From positions 1 through 64,000 of the forward strand of contig NZ_JAMQQG010000044.1 of assembly GCF_023716925.1 (NCBI RefSeq): a stretch of DNA of 64,000 nucleotides, read 5' to 3'. A program made the translations under genes and the position numbers. The DNA comes from Frankia sp. R82. GTDB lineage: Bacteria; Actinomycetota; Actinomycetes; Frankiales; Frankiaceae. Below the pieces are notes generated by a model, which was given only the letters and a program-made list of their open reading frames with translations, was not told the DNA's origin and ran no database searches. Shown piece by piece: positions 27,618-35,909 of this stretch; the first letter of the stretch is position 1, and the number at the start of each line of letters is the position of its first letter.

Positions 27618-29642
27618 GTGTCGCTTCTGTCCACGATCAGCTGTCCCCAGGACGTCAAGCGCCTCGACCACGAGGAGCTCGGCACCCTGGCGGCCGAGAT
27701 CCGCGATTTCCTCATCCACGCCGTTGCGCGTACCGGGGGCCACCTCGGCCCCAACCTCGGGGCCGTCGAGCTGACGCTGGCGATCCACCGAGTGTTCGAC
27801 TCGCCGTTCGACCGGGTCCTCTGGGACACCGGGCACCAGTCCTACGTCCACAAGATGCTCACCGGTCGGGTGGACGACTTCGACGGGCTGCGCCAGAAGG
27901 GCGGCCTGTCGGGCTACCCGAGCCAGGCGGAGTCCGAGCACGACATCATCGAGAACTCGCACGCCTCGACGGCACTGTCGTACGCCGACGGACTCTCCCG
28001 TGCCTACGCCCTGCGGGGCGAGGACCGGGCCGTCGTCGCCGTCGTCGGTGACGGCGCGCTGACCGGCGGTATGTGCTGGGAGGCGTTGAACAACATCGCC
28101 GCCGGCGACCGTCCCGTCGTCGTGGTCGTCAACGACAACGGCCGGTCCTACGCGCCGACGATCGGTGGTCTCGCCGACCATCTCGCCGCGCTGCGCCTGG
28201 CCCCCGAGTACGAGCAGGTCCTCGACGTCGTCAAGCAGGTCCTCGGTCGCACGCCGCTGGTCGGCGCGCCGCTGTTCGACGCGCTGCACGGCATCAAGAA
28301 GGGCATCAAGGACGTCGTTCAGCCGCAGGGGATGTTCGAGGATCTCGGGCTGAAGTACGTCGGCCCGGTCGACGGGCACGACACCGCCGCGGTCGAGTCG
28401 GCCCTGCGCCGGGCCCGTGACTTCGGCGGTCCAGTGATCGTCCACTGCGTCACCCGCAAGGGTTTCGGCTACCCGCCGGCCGAGCAGGACCAGGCCGACA
28501 ACTTCCATGGCGTCGGCGTCATCAACCCGGTCACCGGCAAGCCGATCTCCACCGCGAAGAGCACCAGCTGGACGAACGTCTTCTCCGACGAGATCGTCCA
28601 GATCGGTGCCGAGCGGCCCGACGTGGTCACCCTGACCGCGGCGATGCTGGCCCCGGTCGGCCTCAGCAAGTTCGCCAAGGCCTACCCCGACCGGGTCTTC
28701 GACGTCGGCATCGCCGAGCAGCACGCGGTCACCTCCGCCGCGGGCCTGGCCATGGGCGGGCTCAAGCCGGTCGTGTGCCTGTACGCGACCTTCCTCAACC
28801 GCGCCTTCGACCAGGTGCTGATGGACGTCGCCCTGCACCGCCAGCCGGTGACGTTCGTGCTCGACCGCGCCGGGGTCACCGGTGAGGACGGCGCCTCCCA
28901 CAACGGCATGTGGGACATGTCGTTCCTGCAGGTCGTCCCCGACCTCGCCATCGCCGCGCCGCGCGACGCGCCGACCCTGCGCGCCGAGCTGCGCGAGGCC
29001 GTCGCGACCACGGACAAGCCCACCGTGGTGCGTTTCGCCAAGGGCACGGTCGCCCCGGACATCCCCGCCATCGACACCATCGGTGGCGTGGACGTGCTGT
29101 TCCGGTCCCCTGCCGTCGCCCAGCGCCGTGAGGTGCTGCTCGTCTCGGTCGGCGCGATGGCCGTCACCGCCCTCGAGGTGGCCCGCCTGGTCGCCAGCCA
29201 GGGCATCGGGATCACCGTCGTCGACCCACGCTGGGTCAAGCCGCTGCCCATCGCCCTCGTCGACCTCGCCCGGGACCACGACCTCGTGGTCACCATCGAG
29301 GACAACGGCCGGGTCGGGGGCGTCGGCTCGACGCTCGCGCAGCTGCTGCGTGACAACGACGTCGATGTCCCGCTGCGCGACTTCGGTATCGCCCAGCGCT
29401 TCCTCGACCACGGCAAGCGCGACCAGATCCTCGCCGAGGTCGGTCTCGCTCCGCAGGACCTTGCCCGCAAGGTCGTCGAGGCCATCGCGAAGCGCCAGCC
29501 CGCGCTGGAGGACGACCCGTCCGCGGCGCCGGCGGCTGTCGCTTCCGGCACATCGGCCACCTCTGGCGGCAAGGCGAAGGCCCCCGCCGCCCAGCGCACC
29601 GGCGAGCACTCCGCCGCCCAGCGGGTCGCCGACAAGCACTGA
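27618..29642 (+). CDS. dxs: 1-deoxy-D-xylulose-5-phosphate synthase
   Basis: First enzyme of the MEP isoprenoid pathway: condenses pyruvate and glyceraldehyde 3-phosphate using thiamine diphosphate. 674 residues. [39 protein letters not shown] motif [16 protein letters not shown], catalytic region [18 protein letters not shown] and [18 protein letters not shown]. The last 40 residues are an Ala/Lys-rich extension beyond the usual end. GTG 27618 has GAGAGGGA at 27601-27608. Followed by a double terminator. Position downstream of trkA/APC/methyltransferase matches mycobacteria. Confidence 0.97.
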   Translation: MSLLSTISCPQDVKRLDHEELGTLAAEIRDFLIHAVARTGGHLGPNLGAVELTLAIHRVFDSPFDRVLWDTGHQSYVHKMLTGRVDDFDGLRQKGGLSGYPSQAESEHDIIENSHASTALSYADGLSRAYALRGEDRAVVAVVGDGALTGGMCWEALNNIAAGDRPVVVVVNDNGRSYAPTIGGLADHLAALRLAPEYEQVLDVVKQVLGRTPLVGAPLFDALHGIKKGIKDVVQPQGMFEDLGLKYVGPVDGHDTAAVESALRRARDFGGPVIVHCVTRKGFGYPPAEQDQADNFHGVGVINPVTGKPISTAKSTSWTNVFSDEIVQIGAERPDVVTLTAAMLAPVGLSKFAKAYPDRVFDVGIAEQHAVTSAAGLAMGGLKPVVCLYATFLNRAFDQVLMDVALHRQPVTFVLDRAGVTGEDGASHNGMWDMSFLQVVPDLAIAAPRDAPTLRAELREAVATTDKPTVVRFAKGTVAPDIPAIDTIGGVDVLFRSPAVAQRREVLLVSVGAMAVTALEVARLVASQGIGITVVDPRWVKPLPIALVDLARDHDLVVTIEDNGRVGGVGSTLAQLLRDNDVDVPLRDFGIAQRFLDHGKRDQILAEVGLAPQDLARKVVEAIAKRQPALEDDPSAAPAAVASGTSATSGGKAKAPAAQRTGEHSAAQRVADKH

Positions 29643-29670
29643 CGCGCTCCACTGCCCACCGCGCAAGCGC

Positions 29671-29730
29671 CCCGGTCCGTCCTGCCTCGGACCGGGTGGG
29701 TCGGCCCCACCCGTCTCGGGTCGGGCCGAC
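29671..29730 (+). terminator. Double hairpin terminator after dxs
   Basis: Stem 1 CCCGGTCCG/CGGACCGGG (29671-29696); stem 2 GTCGGCCC with inner ACCCG, loop TCT, CGGGT and GGGCCGAC (29700-29730). Confidence 0.8.
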
Positions 29731-30157
29731 CCGTCCGCCTGTCCCATCGCCCGGATCGTCCGGCTGAGCTCCTGGTCGTTCGCTGACGGGACGGGACAGA
29801 CCGGCGCCAGCCCTACAGGGGAGACACCGCATACTCCCCAGTCCGAACTCGGTACTCGTCACACCTTGCAGCGGGCCGTGCGGCACGATCGCGCCATGCG
29901 GGTCGTCGTGGCGGGCAGAACGGACGCGAACCCGCCCACGGCGACCCGTGCAGCTCACGGACCCCCGCCGCGACCGGCAACATCGTTGCAGATCGTGACA
30001 CTGCCCGTTGGTGGGTCGCTCTGTCGGAACGCCCGGTCGGGCGGTTCGGACCGGGTGGCTCGGCGACGTGGTTCGCATCCGTGGCCCGCTGATGGCACGC
30101 CGATGGTCTGCCGAGGGTCTGCCGAGGGGCGGCGAGGTTGCCGGGTGGGGCGCGGCC
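29731..30157. other. Gap between dxs terminator and flippase gene; no gene
   Basis: About 430 nt with long shadow frames but no recognisable protein, ribosome site or RNA. Nothing further seen. Confidence 0.5.
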
Positions 30158-30163
30158 TAGTCT
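30158..30163 (+). promoter_or_regulatory. -10 box TAGTCT, 6 nt before GTG (leaderless)
   Basis: TAGTCT precedes GTG 30170 by 6 nt and no Shine-Dalgarno is present. Confidence 0.55.
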
Positions 30164-30169
30164 GTTCTG

Positions 30170-31261
30170 GTGGGTCAGCACTCCGCGTCGGGCGCACGAG
30201 CACTGGCGGATGACGCCCCGGTTCCGGCATCGCCGGTCCCGAGCGCGCCCTCGGCCTCGGGTTCCGTCCCGAGCTCGTCCGCGGGGTCGTCGGGGCAGCG
30301 GAAGGAGCCTGGTTCGGGGGGGCGCGGGCCGCGTTGGTGGGTGACGCGGGGGGCGCTGGTCGTTGCGCTCGGGCTGCTCGCGGTGGCGCTGGTCGGCCAG
30401 TGGCACGATGTGCGGGACTCGTTTGCGCTGCTCACGGTGGGTGGCGTGGTCTCCTCCGGCCTGCTGACCATCGTGGCCGTCGGGACGACGGTGTTGTCCT
30501 GGCGTGCATTGCTGGCGGGGCTCGGGGCGAAACTGCCGTTGCGGGCGGCGGTGCGGATCTTCTTCGTCGGGCAGATCGGCAAGTACATTCCGGGCAGCGT
30601 GTGGCCGGTACTGGCGCAGATGGAGCTCTCCCGCGACTACGGGGTGTCCCGGCCGAAGGCCGCGTCCGCGAGCCTGGTGGTGCTCGCGCTGGCGGTTCCC
30701 AGCGGTGGGCTCGCCGCCGCGGTCACGCTGCCGTTCGTCTCCGCGGATGCGTTGGCGCAGTACTGGTGGGCGCTGGTCGCGGTGCCGGTGTTCGCGGTGC
30801 TGCTGTATCCGCCGGTGCTGTCCAGGCTGCTCGCGCGGGCGTTTCGGCTGTTGCGTCGGCCGGGGCTGGACGTTCCGTTGACGTTGCGTCCGGTGGCGGC
30901 CGGGGCGGGGTGGCTGCTGCTCAGCTTCGTCTGGTACGGCCTGGCGACCTGGCTGCTGGTGCGCGACCTCGATCCTGGGATCGGCGGCGTGCGGCTGATC
31001 GTCCTGTCGCTCGGGGCGTATGCGCTGGCCTGGACCGCGGGGTTCCTGGTGCTGGTGCTACCGGCTGGGGCAGGGGTCCGCGAAGCGGTCCTCGTCCTGG
31101 CGCTCGCGCCGGCGATCGCGAGTGGTCCGGCGACGGTGGTCGCGTTGGTCGCCCGGTTGCTGGCCACCATCGCCGATCTGGTGTGGGCCGCGATCGGCGT
31201 GGCGCTGCGCCAACGCCAGAGCGGCGGCCCCGAGACGGGCGAACCGCCGAGCTCCGGCTGA
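30170..31261 (+). CDS. Flippase-like / lysylphosphatidylglycerol synthetase TM-region (UPF0104) protein
   Basis: 363-residue integral membrane protein with about eight TM helices and a Ser/Pro-rich N-terminal leader of 55 residues. The family signature IGKYIPGSVWPVLAQMELSRDYG and the later LPAGAGVREAVLVLAL place it in the LPG_synthase_TM/AglD-like group. The catalytic MprF domain is absent. Such proteins are proposed lipid or glycolipid flippases. Leaderless start at GTG 30170. The following gene is a separate secreted-domain protein 170 nt downstream on the same strand. Confidence 0.85.
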   Translation: MGQHSASGARALADDAPVPASPVPSAPSASGSVPSSSAGSSGQRKEPGSGGRGPRWWVTRGALVVALGLLAVALVGQWHDVRDSFALLTVGGVVSSGLLTIVAVGTTVLSWRALLAGLGAKLPLRAAVRIFFVGQIGKYIPGSVWPVLAQMELSRDYGVSRPKAASASLVVLALAVPSGGLAAAVTLPFVSADALAQYWWALVAVPVFAVLLYPPVLSRLLARAFRLLRRPGLDVPLTLRPVAAGAGWLLLSFVWYGLATWLLVRDLDPGIGGVRLIVLSLGAYALAWTAGFLVLVLPAGAGVREAVLVLALAPAIASGPATVVALVARLLATIADLVWAAIGVALRQRQSGGPETGEPPSSG

Positions 31262-31431
31262 CGGCCGGCCGGGCTCCGGCCCACGGCGACGGCCCGTCCG
31301 CAACGATGGCGCGTCGGATACGCGATCCGGGCTGCCCGATTCCGGTAAATCCGGGCAGGATAATGCCATCATCGGCGGTTGACGTCCAAAACGGCGTCCG
31401 CTGGGGGCGGGTCGCGGCGCGAGGGGATCAG

Positions 31432-32760
31432 ATGAACGGACCGGGCAACGACAACCCGTCCGACGAGCACGCACCGGGTGGTGGCCGGCTGCCCACACCG
31501 GGATGGAACGGCCCGCCGTCTCCCGCGGATGAGACGCTGCGAGCCGCCCCCGTCGACCGGGATCTGTCCTCGCCCGCACAGCGCCCCGTCCCCCCGGCTT
31601 CGGCCTTTCGGCCCAGGCCGGCCGGGCCGGCCGCGCCTGCGGGCCCACCGGAGGGGACCGGGCCGGTCGCGGCGACCGGAGCCGCCACCACCGGTGCCGC
31701 ACGGACACCCAACGTTGTACCTGGCCCGTTCGGGCCATCCGCGCCGATGGGATATCCGCCGCCCGGCGATTCTGGCGCAGCCGGTCATCTCGGCGCGTCG
31801 GCTCAGCCTCGCGCATCTGGTTATCCCGGTGCGAATGGTCAGCCAGGGGCAGCCAGTCAGAGTGGCTGGTCCGGGTCCGCCGGGTCATCGGGTTACGGGC
31901 GGCCGGCTGGTCCGCCGGGACCACCAAGCCCATCCGGACGGCCAGGCCCGGTTGGCCCGCCGCGTCCGGCGGTTCCGTTGCATCCGGCGAGTCCGGCAGG
32001 CCGGCCGGGTCCGGGGTGGTCAGGCCCGGTCGGGCCGGTGCAGCGGCAGCCGGGGCCGTCCGGGCTGGTGGAGCCGTCCGCGCCGATGGGGCCGTCCGCG
32101 CCGATGGGGCCGTGGGGGGCGGCTGGTCAGCCGATGGGACCACTGGCGCGCAGTGCCTGGGGCAGTCCGATCGGGCCGGGTGGGATGCCGTTGTCCGGGT
32201 CGGCGCCGCGCCGGCCGACGCGGTGGATCGTGCCGCTCGTGATCGTTCTCGTGGTCGCTGTGGGCGCGGGTGCGGCCGGTGTCCTGGTGCTGAGCCGCAG
32301 TGACAAGGGTCCGGCGAACGCCGTGCGGTCCTATCTTGCCGACGTGCGGGCCGCCCGTTACGACGCTGCCTACGGCAGGCTCTGTGCGACGGTTCGCGGG
32401 ACGCGCTCCCAGGGCGAGTACAGCACCATCATGCGGGCCTTCGACGGCGTCCGGGGCACGGTCGCCTCCTATGCGGTGCGTACCGTGCAGACCGTCCATC
32501 CCAGCGCTGCGGAGACGGTGCGCACGGTTCAGGTGGACGTCCAGCGCAGCAGTGGCAGTGCCAGCCGGGAGTCGTATGACGTGCACAGGGAGTCCGGCGG
32601 ATACTGCCTGCTGACGTTCGGCCCGCCCTTCTCGGTCGGCTCGGGTGACGGTCCGGGCAGCGGGACGGATCCCTTCGGGGGCGGTCGCAGCGGCGGTGGC
32701 AGCGGGGGTGGTGGTTCGGTCGGGCCGGGCGACGGCGACGCCTCGGTCCACGCTGCCTGA
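31432..32760 (+). CDS. Bitopic membrane protein with proline-rich N-terminus and extracytoplasmic domain
   Basis: 442 residues. Residues 1-260 are Pro/Gly/Ser-rich and disordered (repeated APMGP). One TM helix follows at about 265-287 (WIVPLVIVLVVAVGAGAAGV), then a 120-residue outside domain (AVRSYLADVRAARYDAAYGRLC ... YDVHRESGGYCLLTFG) resembling DUF4878/NTF2-like lumazine-type folds, then a Gly-rich tail. Two cysteines in the domain may form a disulfide. ATG 31432 has GAGGGGA upstream. Specific role unknown; probably cell-envelope. Confidence 0.8.
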   Translation: MNGPGNDNPSDEHAPGGGRLPTPGWNGPPSPADETLRAAPVDRDLSSPAQRPVPPASAFRPRPAGPAAPAGPPEGTGPVAATGAATTGAARTPNVVPGPFGPSAPMGYPPPGDSGAAGHLGASAQPRASGYPGANGQPGAASQSGWSGSAGSSGYGRPAGPPGPPSPSGRPGPVGPPRPAVPLHPASPAGRPGPGWSGPVGPVQRQPGPSGLVEPSAPMGPSAPMGPWGAAGQPMGPLARSAWGSPIGPGGMPLSGSAPRRPTRWIVPLVIVLVVAVGAGAAGVLVLSRSDKGPANAVRSYLADVRAARYDAAYGRLCATVRGTRSQGEYSTIMRAFDGVRGTVASYAVRTVQTVHPSAAETVRTVQVDVQRSSGSASRESYDVHRESGGYCLLTFGPPFSVGSGDGPGSGTDPFGGGRSGGGSGGGGSVGPGDGDASVHAA

Positions 32761-32768
32761 GCCCAACC

Positions 32769-32814
32769 GGCCGAGGGTCGGTGAAGGATGCGAATCCTCG
32801 ACCAACCCTCGGCC
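32769..32814. terminator. Bidirectional hairpin between convergent genes
   Basis: 10-bp stem GGCCGAGGGT/ACCCTCGGCC enclosing an inner GGAT/ATCC hairpin. Serves the proline-rich protein gene (+) and the MFS gene (-). Confidence 0.8.
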
Positions 32815-32840
32815 TGATGCCTGATGCCTGATGCCTGATG
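32813..32840. repeat. Heptanucleotide CCTGATG repeat, 4 copies
   Basis: Four perfect CCTGATG units with a partial fifth, abutting the bidirectional terminator, 25 nt beyond the MFS stop codon. Confidence 0.9.
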
Positions 32841-32865
32841 CCTGCGGGCCGGTGCCGGCCGAGTG

Positions 32866-34332
32866 TCAGCCGGCAGCCTGGGCGCCCACCGGGTCCGGTC
32901 GGTCGGCGTGGACCGCGGCCGGCCTGTCGTCGGTGCTGGTGGACAGGGCGGACTGGGCCCCTCGGCGCGGCAGGGCGAACGCGGCGAGCAGGGCCATCGA
33001 GACCGCGATCGCGCCGAGCAGGACCGCGGGCCGGGTGCCGTCGATGATGGTGGCAGGGGTGTCATAGCCGCCGCGAGCGGCGAACACCGAGGACAGCACG
33101 GCGATGCCGAGCACCCCGCCGAGCTCACGCAGGGCGTTGTTCGTTCCGGACGCCAACCCCTGGTACTGCTGGGGGACGACGCCGAGCGCGACGGTGGCGA
33201 CCGGCACGAAGAACAGCGCCATCCCGACGCCGGAGATGACGAACGGGCCGACGAGGGCGCCGTAGGCCAGGTGGTCGGACAGCACGAGGCCCATCCAGGC
33301 CAGGCCGATCGCGTTCAGGGCGAGCCCGGCGAGCAACAGGGGTCGGCCACCGATGCGGTCGGAGACGGGCCCGGCAATCGGGGCGATCAGCAGCGGCATG
33401 GCCGTCCACGGCAGGGTACGGATCCCGGCCTCCAGCGGCGAGTAGCCGTAGACGTTCTGCAGCGCCTGCGCCAGCAGGAAGATCGAGCCGAACATGCCCA
33501 TCGAGAACAACAGTGCGGTGGCGTTCACCGCGGCGAATCCGCGGATGCGGAACAGGCTCATCGGCAGCATCGGTGCCCCGCCACCGCGGGCAACCCGCAG
33601 CTCCCAGGCGACGAACGCGGCCACGCCGATGGCACCGGCGATGAGCGCGGTCAGCACCGGTGTGCTCGTCCAGCCGTGCCCCTCGCCACGGACCAGCCCG
33701 AAGACGATCCCGAACAGACCCGCGCTGACCAGCGCGACCCCGGGCAGGTCGAGGCGCGACGTGCTGGTGCGCGACTCGGCCAGCGCACGCAGCCCGATCG
33801 GCAGGGCGATCAGACCCACCGGCACGTTCACCCAGAAGATCCACTGCCAGCTGACCCCCTCGGTGATGGCACCACCGATCAGCGGTCCGACCGCGACGGC
33901 AAGCCCGGTCATCGCGCCCCAGATGCCCAGCGCCGCCCCGCGCCGTTCGGGCGGGACGGCCCCGGCGAGCAGCGTGAGGGTCAGCGGCAGCACGAACGCC
34001 GCGCCGACGCCCTGCACCGCCCGCGCGGCGATCAGCGCCTCGATGTTCGGCGCGAGCGCCGCGGCGGCGCTGCCCGCGGTGAACACGGCGAGGCCGCCGA
34101 GGAACACCCGGCGTCGGCCCAGCCGGTCTCCGAGTGCCGCCCCGGTGAGCAGCAGCACCGCGAACGGCAGGGTGTAGGCGTTGACGGTCCATTCCAGGCC
34201 CTCGAGGCCCGCACCGAGGTCGGCGCGGATCTGGGGGAGCGCCGTGGTGACCACGAGGTTGTCCAGGGACACCATGAACGCGGCCAGGGAGGTCACGACG
34301 AGCGTCCAGGCGGTGCTGGGGCGTCGGGTCAC
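32866..34332 (-). CDS. MFS transporter, DHA2 (EmrB/QacA) 14-TM family
   Basis: Proton-coupled drug efflux pump of 488 residues. Motif A GDRLGRRRVFLGG after TM2, motif C region GLAVAVGPLIGG in TM5, the DHA2 pattern MVSLDNLVVTTALPQI in TM1 with a membrane Asp, and WIFWVNVPVGL. 14 TM segments are expected. Start GTG 34332 follows AAAGGAGAA; the frame extends upstream to 34356 without a site. A TetR gene is just upstream on the same strand, and its operator lies between. Substrates unknown. Confidence 0.93.
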   Translation of the reverse strand: MTRRPSTAWTLVVTSLAAFMVSLDNLVVTTALPQIRADLGAGLEGLEWTVNAYTLPFAVLLLTGAALGDRLGRRRVFLGGLAVFTAGSAAAALAPNIEALIAARAVQGVGAAFVLPLTLTLLAGAVPPERRGAALGIWGAMTGLAVAVGPLIGGAITEGVSWQWIFWVNVPVGLIALPIGLRALAESRTSTSRLDLPGVALVSAGLFGIVFGLVRGEGHGWTSTPVLTALIAGAIGVAAFVAWELRVARGGGAPMLPMSLFRIRGFAAVNATALLFSMGMFGSIFLLAQALQNVYGYSPLEAGIRTLPWTAMPLLIAPIAGPVSDRIGGRPLLLAGLALNAIGLAWMGLVLSDHLAYGALVGPFVISGVGMALFFVPVATVALGVVPQQYQGLASGTNNALRELGGVLGIAVLSSVFAARGGYDTPATIIDGTRPAVLLGAIAVSMALLAAFALPRRGAQSALSTSTDDRPAAVHADRPDPVGAQAAG

Positions 34333-34397
34333 GACCGTTCTCCTTTCACTCTTCACTGCGAGGGGTTCGCGGTTTGTTGTGAGTGCTCACTAGCCTC

Positions 34398-34425
34398 AGA
34401 AGGTAGTAAGTGACCACTACCTTCT
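34398..34425 (-). promoter_or_regulatory. Promoter-operator of the MFS gene (10-bp perfect inverted repeat)
   Basis: AGAAGGTAGT (34398-34407) and ACTACCTTCT (34416-34425) are perfect inverted repeats around an 8-nt spacer. On the minus strand the repeat contains a TACCTT -10 box, and a second AGTG..CAC element lies at 34381-34390. The tetR promoter carries the same ACTACCTT..GAGGC arrangement. Confidence 0.75.
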
Positions 34426-34504
34426 TGGGTGAATGTCTGGTGGCGGACACTGAAGGCGGATGTCGAAAGCCGGCGCGCCGACGCCTGGGTGGGGCGGGAA
34501 GGCC

Positions 34505-35128
34505 TCAGTCGGCGGTGGCTGGAGGCTCGTCCACGGCGTCGTCGGAGGTGGAACCAGGCGACCCGGGGTCGGGGGAGAGGAAGGTCGGGGAACAGATGAT
34601 CTGCGCCCATCGGTCGTCGATGGCGGGCAGGTCCATCGCGACACTCACGTTGATCAGCATCCCGTGCGCGAAGAACACCCGGATCTCGTCCTCGGGCAGG
34701 CCGGTGACCCGTTCCACCGTCTCCCACAGGCGGCGGAACCCGGTGCGGGTGGCGACCCGCACGTCCGGGTCGTAGCAGCCGGCGTAGGCGTGCAGCTGGG
34801 TGAGCAGGTAGGTACGGTCGGCGAGCAGCTCGGAGTACGACTCCTTCATCGCATCCATCGCGGCCTCACCGGTCAGCTCGCCCGCGGCCTGCTCGAACAG
34901 CGCGGCGGTGCGGGCAAAGGTGCTCTCGACGACGGCGATGAACAGGGCCTTCTTCGTCGGGAACAGGCGGAACAGGTACGGCTGCGAGATGCCCGCCCGC
35001 GTGGCGATCACCTCGGTGGACGTGCCGGTCAGCCCGCCCTCGGCGAACTCCTCGACCGCTGCCGCGAGCACACTCGCCCGCCGCTGCTCGGCGCTCATCC
35101 GCGCCCCGCCGTCCGTCCGTGTTGCCAT
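34505..35128 (-). CDS. TetR-family transcriptional repressor
   Basis: 207 residues with a canonical N-terminal TetR helix-turn-helix: RRASVLAAAVEEFAEGGL, TSTEVIATRAGISQPYLFRLF and PTKKALFIAVVE. The C-terminal domain binds an unknown ligand. ATG 35128 is chosen because TACCTT lies 7 nt upstream (leaderless). Likely represses itself and the MFS pump 170 nt downstream through matching operators. Confidence 0.93.
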   Translation of the reverse strand: MATRTDGGARMSAEQRRASVLAAAVEEFAEGGLTGTSTEVIATRAGISQPYLFRLFPTKKALFIAVVESTFARTAALFEQAAGELTGEAAMDAMKESYSELLADRTYLLTQLHAYAGCYDPDVRVATRTGFRRLWETVERVTGLPEDEIRVFFAHGMLINVSVAMDLPAIDDRWAQIICSPTFLSPDPGSPGSTSDDAVDEPPATAD

Positions 35129-35135
35129 GCCTCGT

Positions 35136-35155
35136 AAGGTAGTGGCCACTCACTA
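35136..35155 (-). promoter_or_regulatory. tetR promoter-operator
   Basis: Minus-strand TACCTT -10 (complement of 35136-35141) overlaps the palindrome AGTGGCCACT (35141-35150) within TAGTG...CACTA (35140-35155). Same sequence logic as the MFS operator. Confidence 0.7.
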
Positions 35156-35159
35156 GCCA

Positions 35160-35909
35160 TGTCAACGTCGGGACCCGGAAGACTTTCGGCCGCATCCCTG
35201 GTAGCGATCATGGTGTTCCGCGAACCGGGCCACCAGACGCGGGGTCGGTGGCCTCTTCCTGCCTGCGTTCCGTGCGCAGGCCGTGGCCAGGGCGTGGCCA
35301 GGGCGAGCCTCGCCCGGCCCGATCACGCCTCCACGTGGGCCGCCATCCAGACGGTCGCGACCCGCCATCAGCGCCGAGGCGCCGCACACCTGAATCCGCT
35401 GCTCCAACGAACGCCTGGACCGTGCCGGCCGTGCCGGCCGCGGCATCCTCTCACGCGTGCGCTCAGCATCTCCTGAGGGTCTGTCCGTGCTTCCGGCCTG
35501 CGTCCCGCGTACGTGGGCCGTTGCGATCCCACGATCCGCGGGTCCGGTCCGACCGGTGGTCCTGGCTCGTCGAGATGTAGGCGTGCCATCACGTGCCGCG
35601 CAGATATGTCGGAGAGTGACTGCCCTGGGTGCCGGCGGACGTCCCGCCAGCACACCCTCGCACCCATCCGCCCCAACCCCCGTCGGCCGATACTCTCTGT
35701 GCCAGCTATGTCACTCCATATGACAAAAATGGCTCGTCGTGGGCACCCGAAAGGCAAGATCCATTCTTGCCGAGGCTTAGTGAAGGATCGGCAGGCCGGA
35801 ATCTTCACTCCGCCTCGGCAAGAATCCGTGACTTTGCGGAATGGTCGCCGTCCAAGGCGGGGGCGGGGGTGGTGGGGCGGTGGGGCGGTGGCCGTTTGTG
35901 CAGGCCGGA
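35160..35909. other. 750-bp gap without a recognisable gene
   Basis: Open frames exist on both strands but their translations are Arg/Pro-rich and match nothing I know. The right third (35690-35830) is noticeably more A+T-rich than its surroundings and carries an inverted repeat TGTCA/TGACA (35709-35725) and a long hairpin. Could be a decayed mobile element or an unrecognised RNA. Confidence 0.5.
35753..35825. repeat. Long inverted repeat with alternative pairing
   Basis: Outer arms of 14 bp are perfect: ATTCTTGCCGAGGC (35763-35776) with GCCTCGGCAAGAAT (35812-35825). After a 2-nt mismatch, AGTGAAG (35779-35785) pairs with CTTCACT (35803-35809). GGCAAG at 35753-35758 can instead pair with CTTGCC at 35766-35771, so two mutually exclusive folds exist. 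Confidence 0.8.

Noticed and set aside
35162-35808. Minus-strand open frames in the 35.2-35.8 kb gap as a transposase
   Set aside because: Translations are Arg/Pro-rich without DDE or HTH features and no terminal repeats flank them.
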